Of a stretch of 64,000 nucleotides of DNA, positions 11,328 through 22,918 are shown in pieces (position 1 is the stretch's first letter; each line of letters opens with the position of its first letter). The notes beneath the pieces are model-generated. The model was not told the DNA's origin. It saw nothing but the letters and a program-made list of their open reading frames with translations, and did not search any database. The stretch is from Effrenium voratum (lineage: Eukaryota; Sar; Dinophyceae; Suessiales; Symbiodiniaceae), in contig CAUJNA010003777.1 in assembly GCA_963377175.1 (NCBI GenBank), positions 95,001 to 159,000 of the forward strand, written 5' to 3'. A program made the translations under genes and the position numbers.

Positions 11328-12835
11328 GCGATTCGCGCCCCAAAACTCAGTCCCTGAGGTCCTGGCCGTTTTGGGTTTTGGGTTTGGACGAGTTCAATCA
11401 ACAGTATTGACTTAGTTTGGTCAATCTACTCAGATAGCGAGACACGGAGCGTCCTCTGGAAAAGCGGCATTGCTTACAGCCCATGTTTGTTTTATGCATC
11501 CTTTCTGACCCGCAGTCGTGTTTGAGCATGTAAGATTTTGTTTACGTGTGGAGACCAATTATGTTCTATTTCGTTGTTTCACTGGGCAACGGGGTTTGGG
11601 AGCTGCGTATTTCGGAAGGCGTTCGACATCGCTTGGCCCCAAGTTTGTTGGCTTTGACCTTTGACCTTCTCTGCTTCTCGACTATCCAACAACGTGTTTA
11701 AGCGTTTGCAGGGGGTCGAAGACTAGGTAAATGGCGCTAGGAGTCCACACCCGAGGGGAAATGCGCGGCTTTCAGCTGAAAACTGGACCCCCACCGCGGG
11801 TTCCGGGCAGAAATGTTGAGACCACACGCGGAATTGCGCCGAACTTTTTGGTGCGCATTTGCGAACCTTTTTGTGCACTTCCATGGTTCCATGGTGGACA
11901 GTTGACATAGAGCCCCACCAGATGAGCGCCCCACTGAAGTTTCCTCTAAAAGCGGTGGGTTCGGCGGTCAAGGTGAAGTGGGTTCTGAATTAATCTGGAG
12001 GAGTGCATACCCGTCTTCTAGGCTTTTTCTCAAGGTTGAGGCTTGTTTGGGTTCCATCTGAATCTGCCGCGGAGTACAACCATGCTGGTAGAACGGGAGA
12101 ACTGTTGGCCTTTGGACGGTCGCTGGAACCTTTCAGGGTCAACTGTAGGAAGCCCGGAGGCTGAAAGGATGGAATCCATATTGCCATGTACAAAGGAAAC
12201 CTCTATTACGGGTTGGCGATGCTGGTCGTCAACGTCTTAATACGATTTTCAGAGACAGATGAGACAGCCCGTCTCTTAAACTTTAAATTTATATATAGTT
12301 TCATATGGTTTCCCGTGGTTACCTCAAGAAGCACTGGGCCATGAAGCGAATCGAGAGCATTTGGAGTGGTCCAAGCAGGTCCAGGCTGCGGTGAACTGCT
12401 TTGACCGGTTCCAATGTGGGTCAAGCCCATCTGAAGAGTGGCTGCTGATACTTCCCCCATTCAAAAGCAAATCAGAATAAGAAACACGCATTCAGCCCAA
12501 ATGAAAATAGGACATGTGTCTTGTTTGGTTTCGAAAGCACCTGGACTTGTAAGAATGGGCCAGCCGACCTTGCGCGATCCTTAATCAGCATTACGCTCAT
12601 CCTAAGGTCTGGTGTCCAAAGCAGGCCTCCTTTGTCAACTTATCCGTTGTGTCGGCAAACTCAGATGTATTGGCTTGGTGGATGGTGTAATGATTTTGTG
12701 GGGCCAACAGAGCTAACTCAGAATTTTGGCCAGTCAACTCCGCGGGTCAGTTGGAACACTGTGTCAAACCAATTTGCGACCAGCGAACCAAGCGACCAAG
12801 CAGCCAAACAACCTGCCAGCATTGCAGCCTATCAA

Positions 12836-13000
12836 GCAAGCAAAGAAAGAAATCAAGCAAAGCAGCAAGCAAGCAAGCAATCAAGGAAGCAACAAACGAA
12901 GGAACGAACGAACGAACCCACCAACCCACCACCCGCCAACCCACCAACCCACCAACCCAGCCACGCACCAACCAACTTACCAATCCATCCACTACCGTCC
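12836..13000 (+). repeat. drifting tetranucleotide repeats
   Basis: A run of 4-base units that changes along its length: CAAG, then ACGA, then CCAA/CCAC. It is open in several frames only because of its composition. Confidence 0.75.
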
Positions 13001-13002
13001 GT

Positions 13003-13138
13003 GCCGAGGCCCTTGCCCTTTGACCCGGACAGCCCAGGGGCTCCTTGGCTGAAGGTTGCGGGTGGCGCGCAACCCGCAGGTTTGTTAGCCCCCAGCGCAC
13101 AGGTCCCACCGAAGCTGTTTGAAGAGACCTCCGGGTAG
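13003..13138 (+). CDS. exon-like segment, proline-rich, unknown
   Basis: Codon-biased frame reading PFDPDSPGAPWLKVAGGAQP then LLAPSAQVPPKLFEETSG and a TAG. A core exon 13038-13079 (CCCAG|GG to CGCAG|GT) is the best-bounded version. The frame runs on from the tetranucleotide repeat, whose translation should not be believed. Confidence 0.35.
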
Positions 13139-13457
13139 GGAAGTGGTGCGACGTAAAAATTGGGAGCCCCAATTGCACTTCGGATGGCCTTAAAGGAAGA
13201 CTTTGTTTTCCAGCTTAGCAGATGGTTAGGATTGGTGGGAAGTGGGCGTTCAGGTGTGAAAGGCCCAGACTCATGTTGATTTGCTGAATGTGTTCTACTA
13301 GAGTTCTTTCGAATTTCCGTTTTTGCTTCATGATGGTGCCAGTCGAAACCCACGGCGTTTTTGGCGGTGTTCACCCTTTGTTTCTTTCTTTTTTTGGGTG
13401 GAGGGGGTATTAAGCTCCCGTGGATCTCGATCCAAGAGGTTGCTCACCCGAGAACAG

Positions 13458-13525
13458 GACGCCGGGTTCCAGTTTTTTCGCGGCGCCGAGTCCCGAGACA
13501 AGAAAAACGCCGGGCCATGCCTCGG
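13458..13525 (+). CDS. exon-like segment, unknown
   Basis: After AACAG|G it reads DAGFQFFRGAESRDKKNAGP with good codon bias. The likely end is CTCGG|GTTTCC, followed directly by a hairpin (13530-13548). The frame also stays open through the hairpin to a TAG at 13567. Confidence 0.35.
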
Positions 13526-13529
13526 GTTT

Positions 13530-13548
13530 CCGGAGGTTGAGCCTCCGG
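13530..13548. other. small hairpin CCGGAGG-TTGAG-CCTCCGG
   Basis: 7-bp perfect stem, flanked on both sides by GGGCCATGCCTCG (13513-13525 and 13552-13564). Confidence 0.7.
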
Positions 13549-14263
13549 CCTGGGCCATGCCTCGCTAGTCCCGTTTGCATGGCGTGAACTCGCGAGCTTT
13601 TTGGAACCAAAGAAATGCGTCTTGTTGGGGGCACCCCGGCTTTGTGGCTTTGAAGGGAAACCAAGAACCACCATTTTTGGGAGATGCCCTGAAAAAGACA
13701 CCCAACTAAGCGTCCCATCAAAATTCAAAAGGTCTACCGACCTTTTGCACATTGGGGCTTGCAATCCCAGCTTGCAGCGGCCCTCTTTGTGGATCAACCC
13801 CTTGGTTTGTCGATTTGATTTGTCAATTCAAGCTAGCTGGGGCCCGCTCGCTTGAGCTAGTAGCAAATGAGAATTCCCAGATGACAAATGGACTGCGAAG
13901 GCATGTGTTTTTGTTCGTCACTTTTTTTTGCTGTCTTATCTTGTGTCTTGTGCCCCTTGTGCTGTGCTCGATTTGTGCTTTCACGGTCCTTTCCTCTTTT
14001 GTGGCCACTTTGAAAATACCTGCGTCCCCAATGCCAATCCGAGCTTCTCCCAGAAGTGTGCGGTAAAGATTTCCCAGACATATGGCACCCACCTCATTTA
14101 TGCCACGTTTAAGCTTCCGATGGAAGCTTGGACTAACTATTCTTGGACCAAGTGCGAGACACTTATTGCAGTTTCCCGTGTGGTTCCCTTGTTAGTTGTT
14201 TCAGGCATGCAAAGTGCAAAGTGGGTTTCCTTTAGGTGATGTTTTAAATATCGTGAGCCCTGT

Positions 14264-14372
14264 CTAGGTCCCCCCAGTAGTGCCCTTTTGCCCTTTTTTG
14301 GGGGAGGGTTCCCAAACAGAAAAACAAACACATCGGGCACCCTTTTTCTAACCTCCCTAGTGGAGGACCCAG
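14264..14372 (+). mobile_element. family 1 inverted-repeat element, copy 1
   Basis: Left end CTAGGTCCCCCCAGTAG. Inside is TGCCCTTTTGCCCTTTTTTGG and GGGAGGGTTCCC. The right end is diverged (CTAGTGGAGGACCCAG). Homologous to 20148, 26993, 40524 and 62683. No coding capacity. Confidence 0.6.
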
Positions 14373-14508
14373 AATAGGTCTGCATCTTTTGAGGGAAACC
14401 CCTGGTTGCTTCCATCAGGGAGAGAAAGCCCAAATGAGCTCTTACTAGGCCCTCAATACGGCCTTAATTGGCTCCTTTCCCTTCTAAAGGGACAACCACC
14501 ATTCTTGG
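14373..14508 (+). repeat. family 4 repeat, copy 1
   Basis: AATAGGTCTGCATCTTTTGA..AAACCCC..GAGAAAGCCCAAATGAGCTC..GGCCTTAATTGGCTCC..ACAACCACCATTCTTGG. It matches 27253-27391 over about 135 bases and lies directly after a family 1 element. Its inner part recurs at 44257-44320. Confidence 0.6.
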
Positions 14509-14548
14509 TGATGCTTTAGATATAGCGAGCCCCGTGTTGGATCCCCAG

Positions 14549-14615
14549 GCCATCCACGTTCCGAGCTCCAGCTGCTTCATTTGGCACGCCACTGCCTGGC
14601 GCCCGGGGACCGGAG
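14549..14615 (+). CDS. exon-like segment, Big_5 gene candidate
   Basis: CCCCAG|G start and CGGAG|GT end. It reads AIHVPSSSCFIWHATAWRPG with nearly all codons G/C-ending, phase 0 in and 1 out, compatible with the next exon at 15487. No motif recognised. Confidence 0.45.
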
Positions 14616-15486
14616 GTTGGTAGGAGGCCCTTGGCCCAGGGTGTATTTTGAAGTATCCCGGGCTTGGGCTGTTTGCAGAGCATGACCCTTTTTCCCAATG
14701 TATCTGAACAAAGCTACTTTTCAAGAGCATGGTTGTAGTCTTCGAAACCCGCCTGGCCACTTCCATTGCAAGAGGAGAACCATTTTACAGGCTTAGCTTA
14801 CCTGCTTCACTGTTTGGACATCCAGGTCTGGCCCAGACTGGTCAAGAGAAACAGGGAAGATCAACAGGACTATACGGGCCGAGTACAACGAGTACCTTGG
14901 TAAAGACACCAAGGGGTACAGTTGGGCCAACTTAATTCTGAAAGTGCATCCCTGAACTCGTGGCCTTCCGCGGGTGTTCCGTTTTTTGCCAAACCCCTCT
15001 CCCCGGATCCACCCCCCGGGACTTGAAACGCGTCTGGGGAGACCATGTTTTGGTATCAGGTTTCGCTCCGTTGCTTGGCCGATCCACTCAATCGAAAGTG
15101 AGAAAGCAAGACCCTAACTCACGGCTTTGTTTGAGGAAACTAGGGGAAAGGCTTAGAGGGATCCAGTTTCCACCGTCACGGAGACAACATCACTCAACCA
15201 TCATCAGCCCTTCGATTAGTCGGGGGCGGCGTGCCATTGAGGAGGGGTTTATTCTTCCCTTGCCTGCACATCCATTCATCCATATTGTAGTTTATCCATC
15301 CGGCGTCAGCATCAACAGCGAAGATCAGGGAAATCCAATTGTCACAGGAACCCAACAACCTTTTTTTGCAGCTTCCATGTGCGTTGCCCCCCATTGGACA
15401 TATTGTTGTTTGCTCCCAACTGAATTTCTTTGAACATCCTACAAAGCAACTGGCTGAAGAAGGCCCTTGGTTGCCAACTGGGGCAG

Positions 15487-15561
15487 CTGGGCAGCCGTGG
15501 TGGTCGGACCTAGAGCCAAATCTTGCGGAACGAGTGCTATACCAGTCAGAGGTTGCCTTCG
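15487..15561 (+). CDS. exon: late Big_5 strand LAERVLYQSEVAFG
   Basis: Starts GGGCAG|CT (phase 1) and ends TTCG|GC (phase 1). It reads WWSDLEPNLAERVLYQSEVA. 'L-x-P-x-L-A-x-x-x-x-Y-x-x-x-V-A-x-G' matches the late strands of Big_5 domains (usual form: P..dLa.gt.Y.v.va.G). Other acceptors are possible 8 bases downstream. Confidence 0.45.
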
Positions 15562-15695
15562 GCGTTCTTGGGATACCGGGATCATGCTGTGTGCTGGTTG
15601 AATATTTTTACGTGTCTGCTTGGATTTGTGTGGGGTCCGTTCATTCTTAGTGCGGGGCCTACGAAGAACCACGTTCCTTGCTCGCATACCACGGC

Positions 15696-15932
15696 TTGCG
15701 CGGATCCCTCGACAAAAAGGCGGTGCATTGCTGTGCGTCGCAAGCGTCTGCTTGGGCGCGTGGATGTGGACCGCGTGCCCTACCTGTGTGCGGCCCGACG
15801 GCCCACGACATGCTCGCTATCGAGGCGTGGCGAGAGCTGGCGAGCGGCGCTTCGCGCTTGAAGTCGTGCGGGGTCAGCGTCGCAAAGCCAACGCTCAGCA
15901 CGGACACGCCCACGGACGTGCCCTGCACTTGA
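15696..15932 (+). CDS. exon-like GC-rich segment ending in stop, unknown
   Basis: A 79-codon frame ending TGA at 15930-15932. It includes HDMLAIEAWRELASGASRL and LSTDTPTDVP. The other two + frames are also open for long stretches because of GC content, so the frame is uncertain. If real it could be the last exon of a short gene overlapping the intron of the Big_5 chain, which would speak against one single gene. Confidence 0.3.
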   Translation: MRGSLDKKAVHCCASQASAWARGCGPRALPVCGPTAHDMLAIEAWRELASGASRLKSCGVSVAKPTLSTDTPTDVPCT

Positions 15933-16331
15933 GTTTGGTTTATTTGACTCATGGTTGTGGAATAATTACTGGGGTTAAGGAATTGATACCCAGGGAATCT
16001 CTTCAAAATGACAAATAGTCACAGGCATGGCCGCCTGCCCTCCCAACCAAGCATTCAAGCAACCAACCACTGCTTAAGTCAAAGCACAAGAGACCAAACA
16101 GAGCTACTTGGGTATGTGTCAAAATTGTGGGACCTCCAAAGTGTTGGGTTTCCTTGTGGTTCCCCTTTAGACCAAGGTGAGAAGGGCAGCGAACAAAAAT
16201 GCAAGTTCTTTCATCATGGGCCCCTTTCTCCGAATAATCACCCTGCTGAGAAAAAACCCTGCTGAGAAAAAAAGGAGAAGCATCGTGGCACCCTCTGAAT
16301 GCCGTTTTCTTTGGCGGGTTCTCCACTGAAA

Positions 16332-16395
16332 AGAGACGGGCTGGCTGAGTGGATCAACTGGATCTTCATCGCGCACTTTGCCTGCGTTCTCGGGC
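16332..16395 (+). CDS. exon-like segment, hydrophobic, unknown
   Basis: It reads LAEWINWIFIAHFACVLG with strongly biased codons and looks like a membrane segment. Splice edges are poor (candidate end CTCGG|GCAGCC). The minus strand is open too. Confidence 0.25.
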
Positions 16396-16492
16396 AGCCT
16401 TGCCTCACCTGAACGGTTCCGAACGGTTCCCAGCGGTTTCGAAGGGTGGTCAGCGGGCAAGGCGCGCGAGTGTTCAAGTTCTGGTGGCCCAG

Positions 16493-16551
16493 CCTCGCGA
16501 CTGCTTCACGTCTTCGGGCGTGATCAAGTGTGCAAGCTCGTCAGGCGCCAG
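16493..16551 (+). CDS. exon-like segment, Big_5 gene candidate
   Basis: GCCCAG|CC to GCGCCAG|GC. It reads SRLLHVFGRDQVCKLVRRQ; phase 1 in and 0 out, which bridges the exons at 15487 and 19690. A second + frame (CASSSGARRLAQQAVHFP) and a minus-strand frame (LAPDELAHLITPEDVKQ) are equally protein-like, so the frame is unsettled. Confidence 0.3.
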
Positions 16552-18867
16552 GCGGCTCGCCCAACAGGCCGTGCACTTCCCCAATCCCGCAGTAGCGGCC
16601 GTTTTTTTGGGCACCCGCTGACTGTCCTGGCAAGATATCCTTGCTTTCACTTTTGCACCGTTCAGTTCACAACATTTCCGCGGCATTGTAAGTATAATGT
16701 ACCAGAAAGCTTGCCTTGTTATTTTCCCTCATGAGCATTGCCAAGTTACTGAAGTTGCTGATTGGCAACTCAGTGCAGGCAGGCGTGTGCCCGAACACTT
16801 CATCGGATGTCGATGGCATTCAAATTATGAACCTCAACTACTAACATGTACGATTCCTGCTTCTAATGTTTGATCCTCTTATTATGTGTTGGAGAAGGCT
16901 GCTGTTTACCGCTAGCAAGATGAGAGCAGGGCACGAGCGCAATACCGTGCCAGCACAGGTCACGTTCCCACACGCTCTAGACTCTGGCAGATCATACAAA
17001 TCCCAACACAGAGGCTTAGAAAGCCGACTCTACCAGACATCATGTTGCACTCACGTGGCTGCAATGCTGGTTGTCATGCTACTCGGTAAGTTGACTGTGC
17101 TTTGCGAAATTGCGTGGCATTTTGTTTGCAAGCTACGCTGTGAGCAGGTAGTGTTGGCTGCGTCTGGATGTGTATTTGGGCCGTGGCTTTGCTGCAGGGG
17201 CAAGACTGGCTTGCAACATCACCCGGGACGTTTGTTTTGACCCTGGCTTTTACATGTTTTTTTAGGTTCAGGACAGGTCAGCACATAAAGAGGCCACAGT
17301 TTGGTCTAACACCTGTCTACATCTTTAGACGGCTCCAAAAAGAGCAAGTGCTGTTTGCTGACATGCCAAGGCTTGAAAATTCCATCCGCCCGCGTCGTTT
17401 CCTTTTTTTTTTTTGACCTGGGCCGCTTCAGGTCACCTGCACGTTGCCGGCTTTGATGCGGGGCAGGGCCTACAGCGTCCATTACACGCACGGTGCCTTT
17501 CGGGAGGACTCTCGACTTTCGTTGGCTTTCGGTTTGGCTTTCAGTTCGCTGCTTGGCGTTGGCTTTCGGTTGTTGCGGCTGTTTGGGGCACGTCAAGTGC
17601 AACACGCGAGGGTGGGTGGGAAAAGAACAGAGCCATTTGGCCTTTGCAATGAATCTAGGCAATAGATTACCCATGTTGGGGTGTTTGGCATTGCCAGACT
17701 CAACTTGCCTTTTTAATCTTTGGCCTTACTGTTCTTTCTTTACAAGAGAAAGGTTGGAACTGGGTTGGCCCTGAAGGATGTAAGCTGGACATGCCTGTCA
17801 TCAAGGTGTGTTTGATGATTGCTATGGGTTTTTTTAATCCAAAACGGAGCGGTTGCACTATAATCCATCAAAGGGCACTTCCCGTTATTGGGCCCAGCTT
17901 TCTTCCGCTTTTAGCCCTTGCCAGAAGGCTCCCGGGTGCCACACCGCCCTTATCAGAAGGCGGCTGTTGGAAGACTACCATTGTTTCCTCTTGGGACCAT
18001 TTACGGGTCAAATGTCACACCTTTGACCCGCATTGGACCTGAGGAATCAGAGCCTTTCGTTTGGTCCTCAAAGCGTGTCTTTTTGAGGTCCCACTAGTCT
18101 GAAGGGGAGAGGCTTTTTTGTTCAATGTTCGCCAAGTCGGCTTTTGAGGACCTGGTCATGACTGGAAAATATGGTGTTTGCAAGCGATCAAACAAACAAC
18201 AAGGCAGCAATGATTTTGATCCTTCAGGTCCTTGGAGTCCGTTGCGCGGGGGTTCCTTGTTTCAGGGGCGTGAAGTATGATGTTTGAGACAGTTTAAAAA
18301 GGGAGATCACAGGGATACCACCTACCTGAAATTGCGGTTTCCTATTTGAAGACAAGCCTGTAAGGTGTTGAACTATTGCAACTTGCCCAAATGAACTTGG
18401 CTGTGCTGAGGGAATCCGATTGAATGGCACAATGAACGGATCCATGCAGAGAATGTTAGGGGGGTTATATATTTCTATAAACGTGTTCAACAGAGCAAAC
18501 AGCAGGATCCTTTATTGTGGGGAGTAGGTTGGGTGATCCTCCAGAACCTTTTGGCCCCTTCAAAAGGTGTGTTTTCGGTTTTTCAATTACTGGAGGCTTC
18601 ATGCAAGGCAAATCCAATGCTGATGCAGAGGCATGGCATTCTTCTCTTATTGTGGTGGGAGGTTAGCTTTGCCCCAACCCTGGAACCCCCTGCAGTCGCA
18701 GCGGCGTTCCTTCTGGTTTCCCTATCACCCAAAAGGATGCCCTTACTCAAACCGTGCTCCGGGTCCTCGCCCACTTGGTGTTGCCAGTTCGGCCAAAAGG
18801 ATGGGGGTAGGGGTTTGCTAATTCCCTTCATCCAGTCCTTACAAAGGTATGACATTTACTTGAGGAC
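16552..18867. other. intron or intergenic stretch
   Basis: No segment with exon-type codon bias was found. Contains GGTTTCC/GGAAACC-type motif copies only. Confidence 0.35.
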
Positions 18868-18928
18868 CCTTTGGTGGTCATCATTTAGGTTGGGATTCAT
18901 GTCCACCAATCACTTTTGAGGTGGTTCC
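18868..18928 (+). repeat. double-hairpin repeat, copy 1
   Basis: CCTTTGGTGGTCATCATTTA..ATTCATGTCCACCAATCACTTTTGAGGTGGTTCC. Arm TGGTGGNCAT pairs with ATGTCCACCA, and a second arm pair AACCAC/GTGGTT has a TTTTGAG loop (one mismatch in each here). Other copies: 40255-40313 (-), 43232-43291 (+), 60862-60913 (-), 61447-61490 (+). Confidence 0.6.
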
Positions 18929-19248
18929 AACTTTCGAAAACAAATCGCCCTGGAATTGCAGGGGGGACACCCGTCCCCATTTCATATTCTGCGGATGTGC
19001 GACCGGATTCTTCAACCAACCTTTGCCCTGGCAGAACCATTGTTGTCGAAAAATGAGGGGGGGTTGAGGTTGCCACTTTCTGTCTAAAGTGACAAAGTTA
19101 GCAAAGGGGATGATGGGAATCCCACTTCGGTCTCGCGGAAAGAGTTGTTTTTCACAACCATGGACAGAGGGTTGGACTGTTCTGACGAAAAGGACGCCGC
19201 AACACAACTAATCACATTTCACGCAACTACAATCCAAACTGAACGCGT

Positions 19249-19266
19249 ACACACACACACACACAC
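19249..19266 (+). repeat. (AC)n microsatellite
   Basis: Short AC run. Confidence 0.85.
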
Positions 19267-19689
19267 ATCATACCTTCTTCGACCAACTCTGGACGCGGCT
19301 TTCTCTTCTACGTACTCCAAGTGCCCCAGCTTGTTTTGTATGATGTCAACCCTGACTCATACTAACGTCTCCTCCAAAAACATTTGATATCTTAGGGTTG
19401 ACTAAATATGAACCAGATTCAACACATATTATATAGCTCTGTGAGCTCAGATTTGCCAAGAATAATGGCTTTTTCCACCAGCCACTTTCCACAATGTTCC
19501 CTCAACCAAATGGGCAAACACACACTGGGTTTCAGTCTCGGCTACTGCGGATACGGCCACGAGAATCTTCCATTTGCTTCAGAATCTATTTTATTTTTCC
19601 CTGTTGGTTTTAAGGGGAATCTATCACTACTGAAAAGTATATTGTTTTTTTTGTTCTATTGGGCTTAAGTAAATGGAGGGATTTCGCAG

Positions 19690-19776
19690 GAGGGCGGCCT
19701 GGTGAAGGCGGGCCCCAGAAACCCCGCGCCGGCTTTCAGAGTCATCGACGCCCGGACGGAAGTCGGCCCGAGTGGG
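19690..19776 (+). CDS. exon: Big_5 C-terminal segment NPAPAF
   Basis: CGCAG|G start, phase 0. It reads GGLVKAGPRNPAPAFRVIDA with strong codon bias. It corresponds to the AGNPAEPG end in the exon at 1335 (here G-P-R-N-P-A-P). The 3' edge is uncertain; GTGGG|GC at 19777 is the best guess. Confidence 0.45.
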
Positions 19777-19839
19777 GCGATGGCGTGTCCCGGTTGGTTT
19801 GATCGGAAGCTGGGCTTCCCTGACTGAGATTGCTTTTCG

Positions 19840-19880
19840 ATTTACCAGGGCCATCTATTTTGCAGAAGGTCACTTGTGGT
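19840..19880 (+). repeat. short dispersed repeat ACCAGGGCCATCTATTTT
   Basis: Shared with 25176-25214, including AAAAGGCCAC/GAAGGTCAC downstream. Only two copies seen. Confidence 0.5.
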
Positions 19881-20147
19881 TGGGAAATCGTTATACCGGA
19901 GGATGTAAGGGGCCAAAATCATGGGATGAAAGTACATCCTCGAACCCGGCATAGATTTTGCGCTTCGCTTGCAAGCTTACTGATCCGCGCATAGATGAAT
20001 TGGTACGAGCTTGGAGTTAACAGGAGCGTGGGGAACCAGGGGATCAACAAGCGATTTTGTGCCGCATGAAGGTCCTGGCGATGCGGGACATGGGTGGGAC
20101 TCACTAAATTCCCTATACAAACCAGAGGGGCGAACCCTAATTGATCA

Positions 20148-20247
20148 CTAGGTCCTTTTGCCCTTTTTTGGGGGAGGGTTCCCCTACTAAAAATAGACTA
20201 CAGAAAACAGGGTACCCTTATTCTAACCTCTCTACTGGAGGACCTAG
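20148..20247 (+). mobile_element. family 1 inverted-repeat element, copy 2
   Basis: CTAGGTCC left and CTACTGGAGGACCTAG right ends. AATTGATC occurs on both sides (20139-20146, 20253-20260), a possible target duplication lying 1 and 5 bases outside the ends. The left arm lost the CCCAGTAG part. Confidence 0.65.
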
Positions 20248-21082
20248 TTCACAATTGATCGGTGCACCGCGGAGCCGCCAATTGTGACGCTAGCTTTGAG
20301 CAACGGATGGGAGGATCCGGGATGGGCCAACCTACCCCCAAGTATGTGAAAGAGGGCGGCGTTCCCCTAATAAAGCAGCCCTTCCCTCACGTTTTCTTTG
20401 CTAGTGGGCAGATAAAGGTTCGGGAAAGGAGTCCTCTCGAGGTTTTTCTGCTTGTGGGGATTGTGTTTCTTTACCAGCCAAGGTACCATAAGAAAGGACA
20501 CTCGAGCCAACGCGAAACCAATACCTGGCCCTTTTGTTATTTTTGGGTTTTGGGTGGACTCCTTGAAACAAGCTAGCCATGGCTCAACATGGGGGTTGTT
20601 CAATCGATAATAGTGGCTGCACACTGGCTCGTGTTCACAATCAAACAGCAGATCGCTCCTGTGCAAACCCTTCTTTTCCCAGGTTTGGTATCTGGCTGCC
20701 CAAAAGGGAGGGTCTTCATGGAAGAGCAAGTGACAACGCCAGTGGTTCCGCCCTTGAAATTATTGAGCGTCGACGCCAGTCAGAACTCGCCGTGTGAAAC
20801 AACTAGTACATTGGGGCCGTTCTGCCAAGGACAGGCACATCATGTTTCCCCACATCCTGAGCCTGACACCTGCACTTATGGAGCCGGGTGCCCAGTTGGA
20901 AAAGCCTCAGGCGCAACAAGGGGCTGAGGGAGATGCAAGTGGCACATGGGCGGGGCTTTAGCTTGCCACATCTTGCCACAATGTTTCCCTTTGAAACATC
21001 CAAAAGGATTCCAAAAGGAGGTAATTACCTCGTTGTGAGACCGATCCAAAGACGGTTGGGAGGAATCGGGTTTTAGGGTTGG

Positions 21083-21155
21083 CCTTGGGATCACGTCCCA
21101 CACGGCTTGTCGCATGGTTGCCACGAGACAAGCCGTGTGGGACGTGATCCCAAGG
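21083..21155. other. perfect 29-bp hairpin with 15-nt loop
   Basis: Arm 21083-21111 is the exact reverse complement of 21127-21155; the loop is 21112-21126. A perfect stem of this length is unlikely by chance. No target duplication or U-tract was found. Confidence 0.9.
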
Positions 21156-21668
21156 GAATCCCCTTTGACAGTGATCAAGTAGTCATGGGGACTTGTTTCA
21201 TGTTGGAGAAGGCACATTTTGGACAGATGTCGGACACTTGCGAGGGAATGCCCTCCCACTAACGTGGAATGGAAGCACCATGGAAGACCGGCTTGTTTGT
21301 ACAAGCAACCCCCTTGCCAGCTTTTATGGGCATGTGGGGCGACTGGCCAACTACGGGCATGCGAAGGAATTTTGTTCAGGGATATTGCGGCCGTGTCTGG
21401 TTTTGGTTTGATCTGAAGGCAATCATTTATTTCAAGAGGGCATCGGCGTCCGTTGGGTTGCCTATCAGCATTCGCCTCACATGCCTCGACCCTCGGCTCT
21501 TTTGGCTGCGTCTTGGGACAACTTTGCCTATACCCATCAAACCTAACCCCATGTTGGATTTAAAGACAAGCCAAAAGGAAACAGGACACCAACCATTTTG
21601 CGGGTCTCTCAATTTTGAGACAAACCCACGTGCGATGTTCCTGCTTTCCACCCCGCGGCCCGAGGCCC

Positions 21669-21714
21669 AGTGACGCGAGGCGTCTCGACACCTTCGCCCT
21701 GGCTCCGAAGCCCA
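21669..21714 (+). CDS. weak exon candidate before the 22867 exon
   Basis: Codon-biased frame PSDARRLDTFALAPKPM, ending ATGTG|GT in phase 2 as the exon at 22867 requires. It could replace the WPSDGATE exon of the second repeat, but the sequence match is poor and a neighbouring frame is as good. Confidence 0.2.
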
Positions 21715-22514
21715 TGTGGTGCTCCCGTTTCTAGTGCTGGTGACCAATGGTAGTCGATGGAAGGAAGTCGCAAAGTGGGGAGGGGCCTTTGCATCTTTGA
21801 ACGGGTCTTAGGCATTTCGCCCAGCACCTGTCTTACTACCAGCCTTTTGGCGGGGGAGAATTGCTAGATTATGTGATTATGACCGGGAAAACATCCTTGG
21901 GCCCTGAATTTTCGTGGCCCCCGGGTGAGTGGTGGGTTGGACCAAACGCATCATCGGTTGGTTGTCACGATCAGAGGACATGGATTGATTTCATTGCGGC
22001 CCCTTTGATCAGCAAGTAATATGAACAGCTGGAGAATGTGAAGGTGGCCTTGTGTCACCAACGCCCTGCCATGAGTGGTATTCGCATAAATTAGTATGGT
22101 TTAAAACTACCTCAATACTTTGTTCTCTTAGCTGGGCTTTCATAGTATGAACGAGTATCGTCCCGCTTGAAAAAATGAAGGGGCCAGGCCGAACAATTGC
22201 TGGTTGAAGATGGCAGCTTTTGATCACAAACTGACTGACAAGTGGGGTCTCCTCCAACACTATTTTTTTATTTAGGGTATTCCAAGCATGAAAGAACATT
22301 GGTTTCTGTTTACTCCAGATGTGGGCCAAGAGTGGCAGTAAGGGGTCGGTTATTCGGGGTTACCCACTTTCGGAAGACAGCCCTCTTGAACAGGCCACTA
22401 GGTGTCCACTTCCATTGTGAAATCTAGAGGGTAGTGAACCCCCATTTTTAAACCAATGTTCTGTATACAGCTCATGTTTAAGCCATAGGAAACCCCAATT
22501 GCCAATCGACCGAG

Positions 22515-22619
22515 TTGAACGACGATGGCTTGGCCCATGGCCTCGCCGCAATCTATTACGCCTGGCTTGCTCTAGGCTCCTGGGATGGACCTCACAGTCT
22601 GATAAGCGCGGTAGAGTGA
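22515..22619 (+). CDS. exon-like segment ending in stop, unknown
   Basis: It reads DDGLAHGLAAIYYAWLALGS with biased codons and continues to a TGA at 22617-22619. No family recognised. A donor may lie before the stop. Confidence 0.3.
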   Translation: MNDDGLAHGLAAIYYAWLALGSWDGPHSLISAVE

Positions 22620-22866
22620 CCCCTGACAAAAGTCTCTTACTCCATTAAGTTCATGGGATGGAAAGCATAGTTGTAACTCATGCGAGCCGCAGTCAAAACC
22701 AGGGTAGATGAAGGTTAGTAAGGGATAGGCCCAACCAGAAATAGGTGCAGCCGCCTTCTTACGTTGTTTCTTCCTTTTTCGGGGTGCACCATACCGATGG
22801 GTTTGAGTATGACTCGTGCCTCGAGCTCAGGGTCCCGACTCCGTCATGTTGGGCCCGTACTGCCAG

Positions 22867-22918
22867 GTACGCGCCCAGAGGGGCCATCTTGGCCCTGGAG
22901 TTCAGCGTGCCCGTCCAG
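22867..22918 (+). CDS. exon: second copy of the Big_5 PVQ strand
   Basis: TGCCAG|G to GTCCAG|GC. One split base, then YAPRGAILALEFSVPVQ. The last 16 residues align without gap to the exon at 3685. Both end in VPVQ at CAG|GC in phase 0, which points to duplication of a domain together with its exon structure. Confidence 0.55.
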
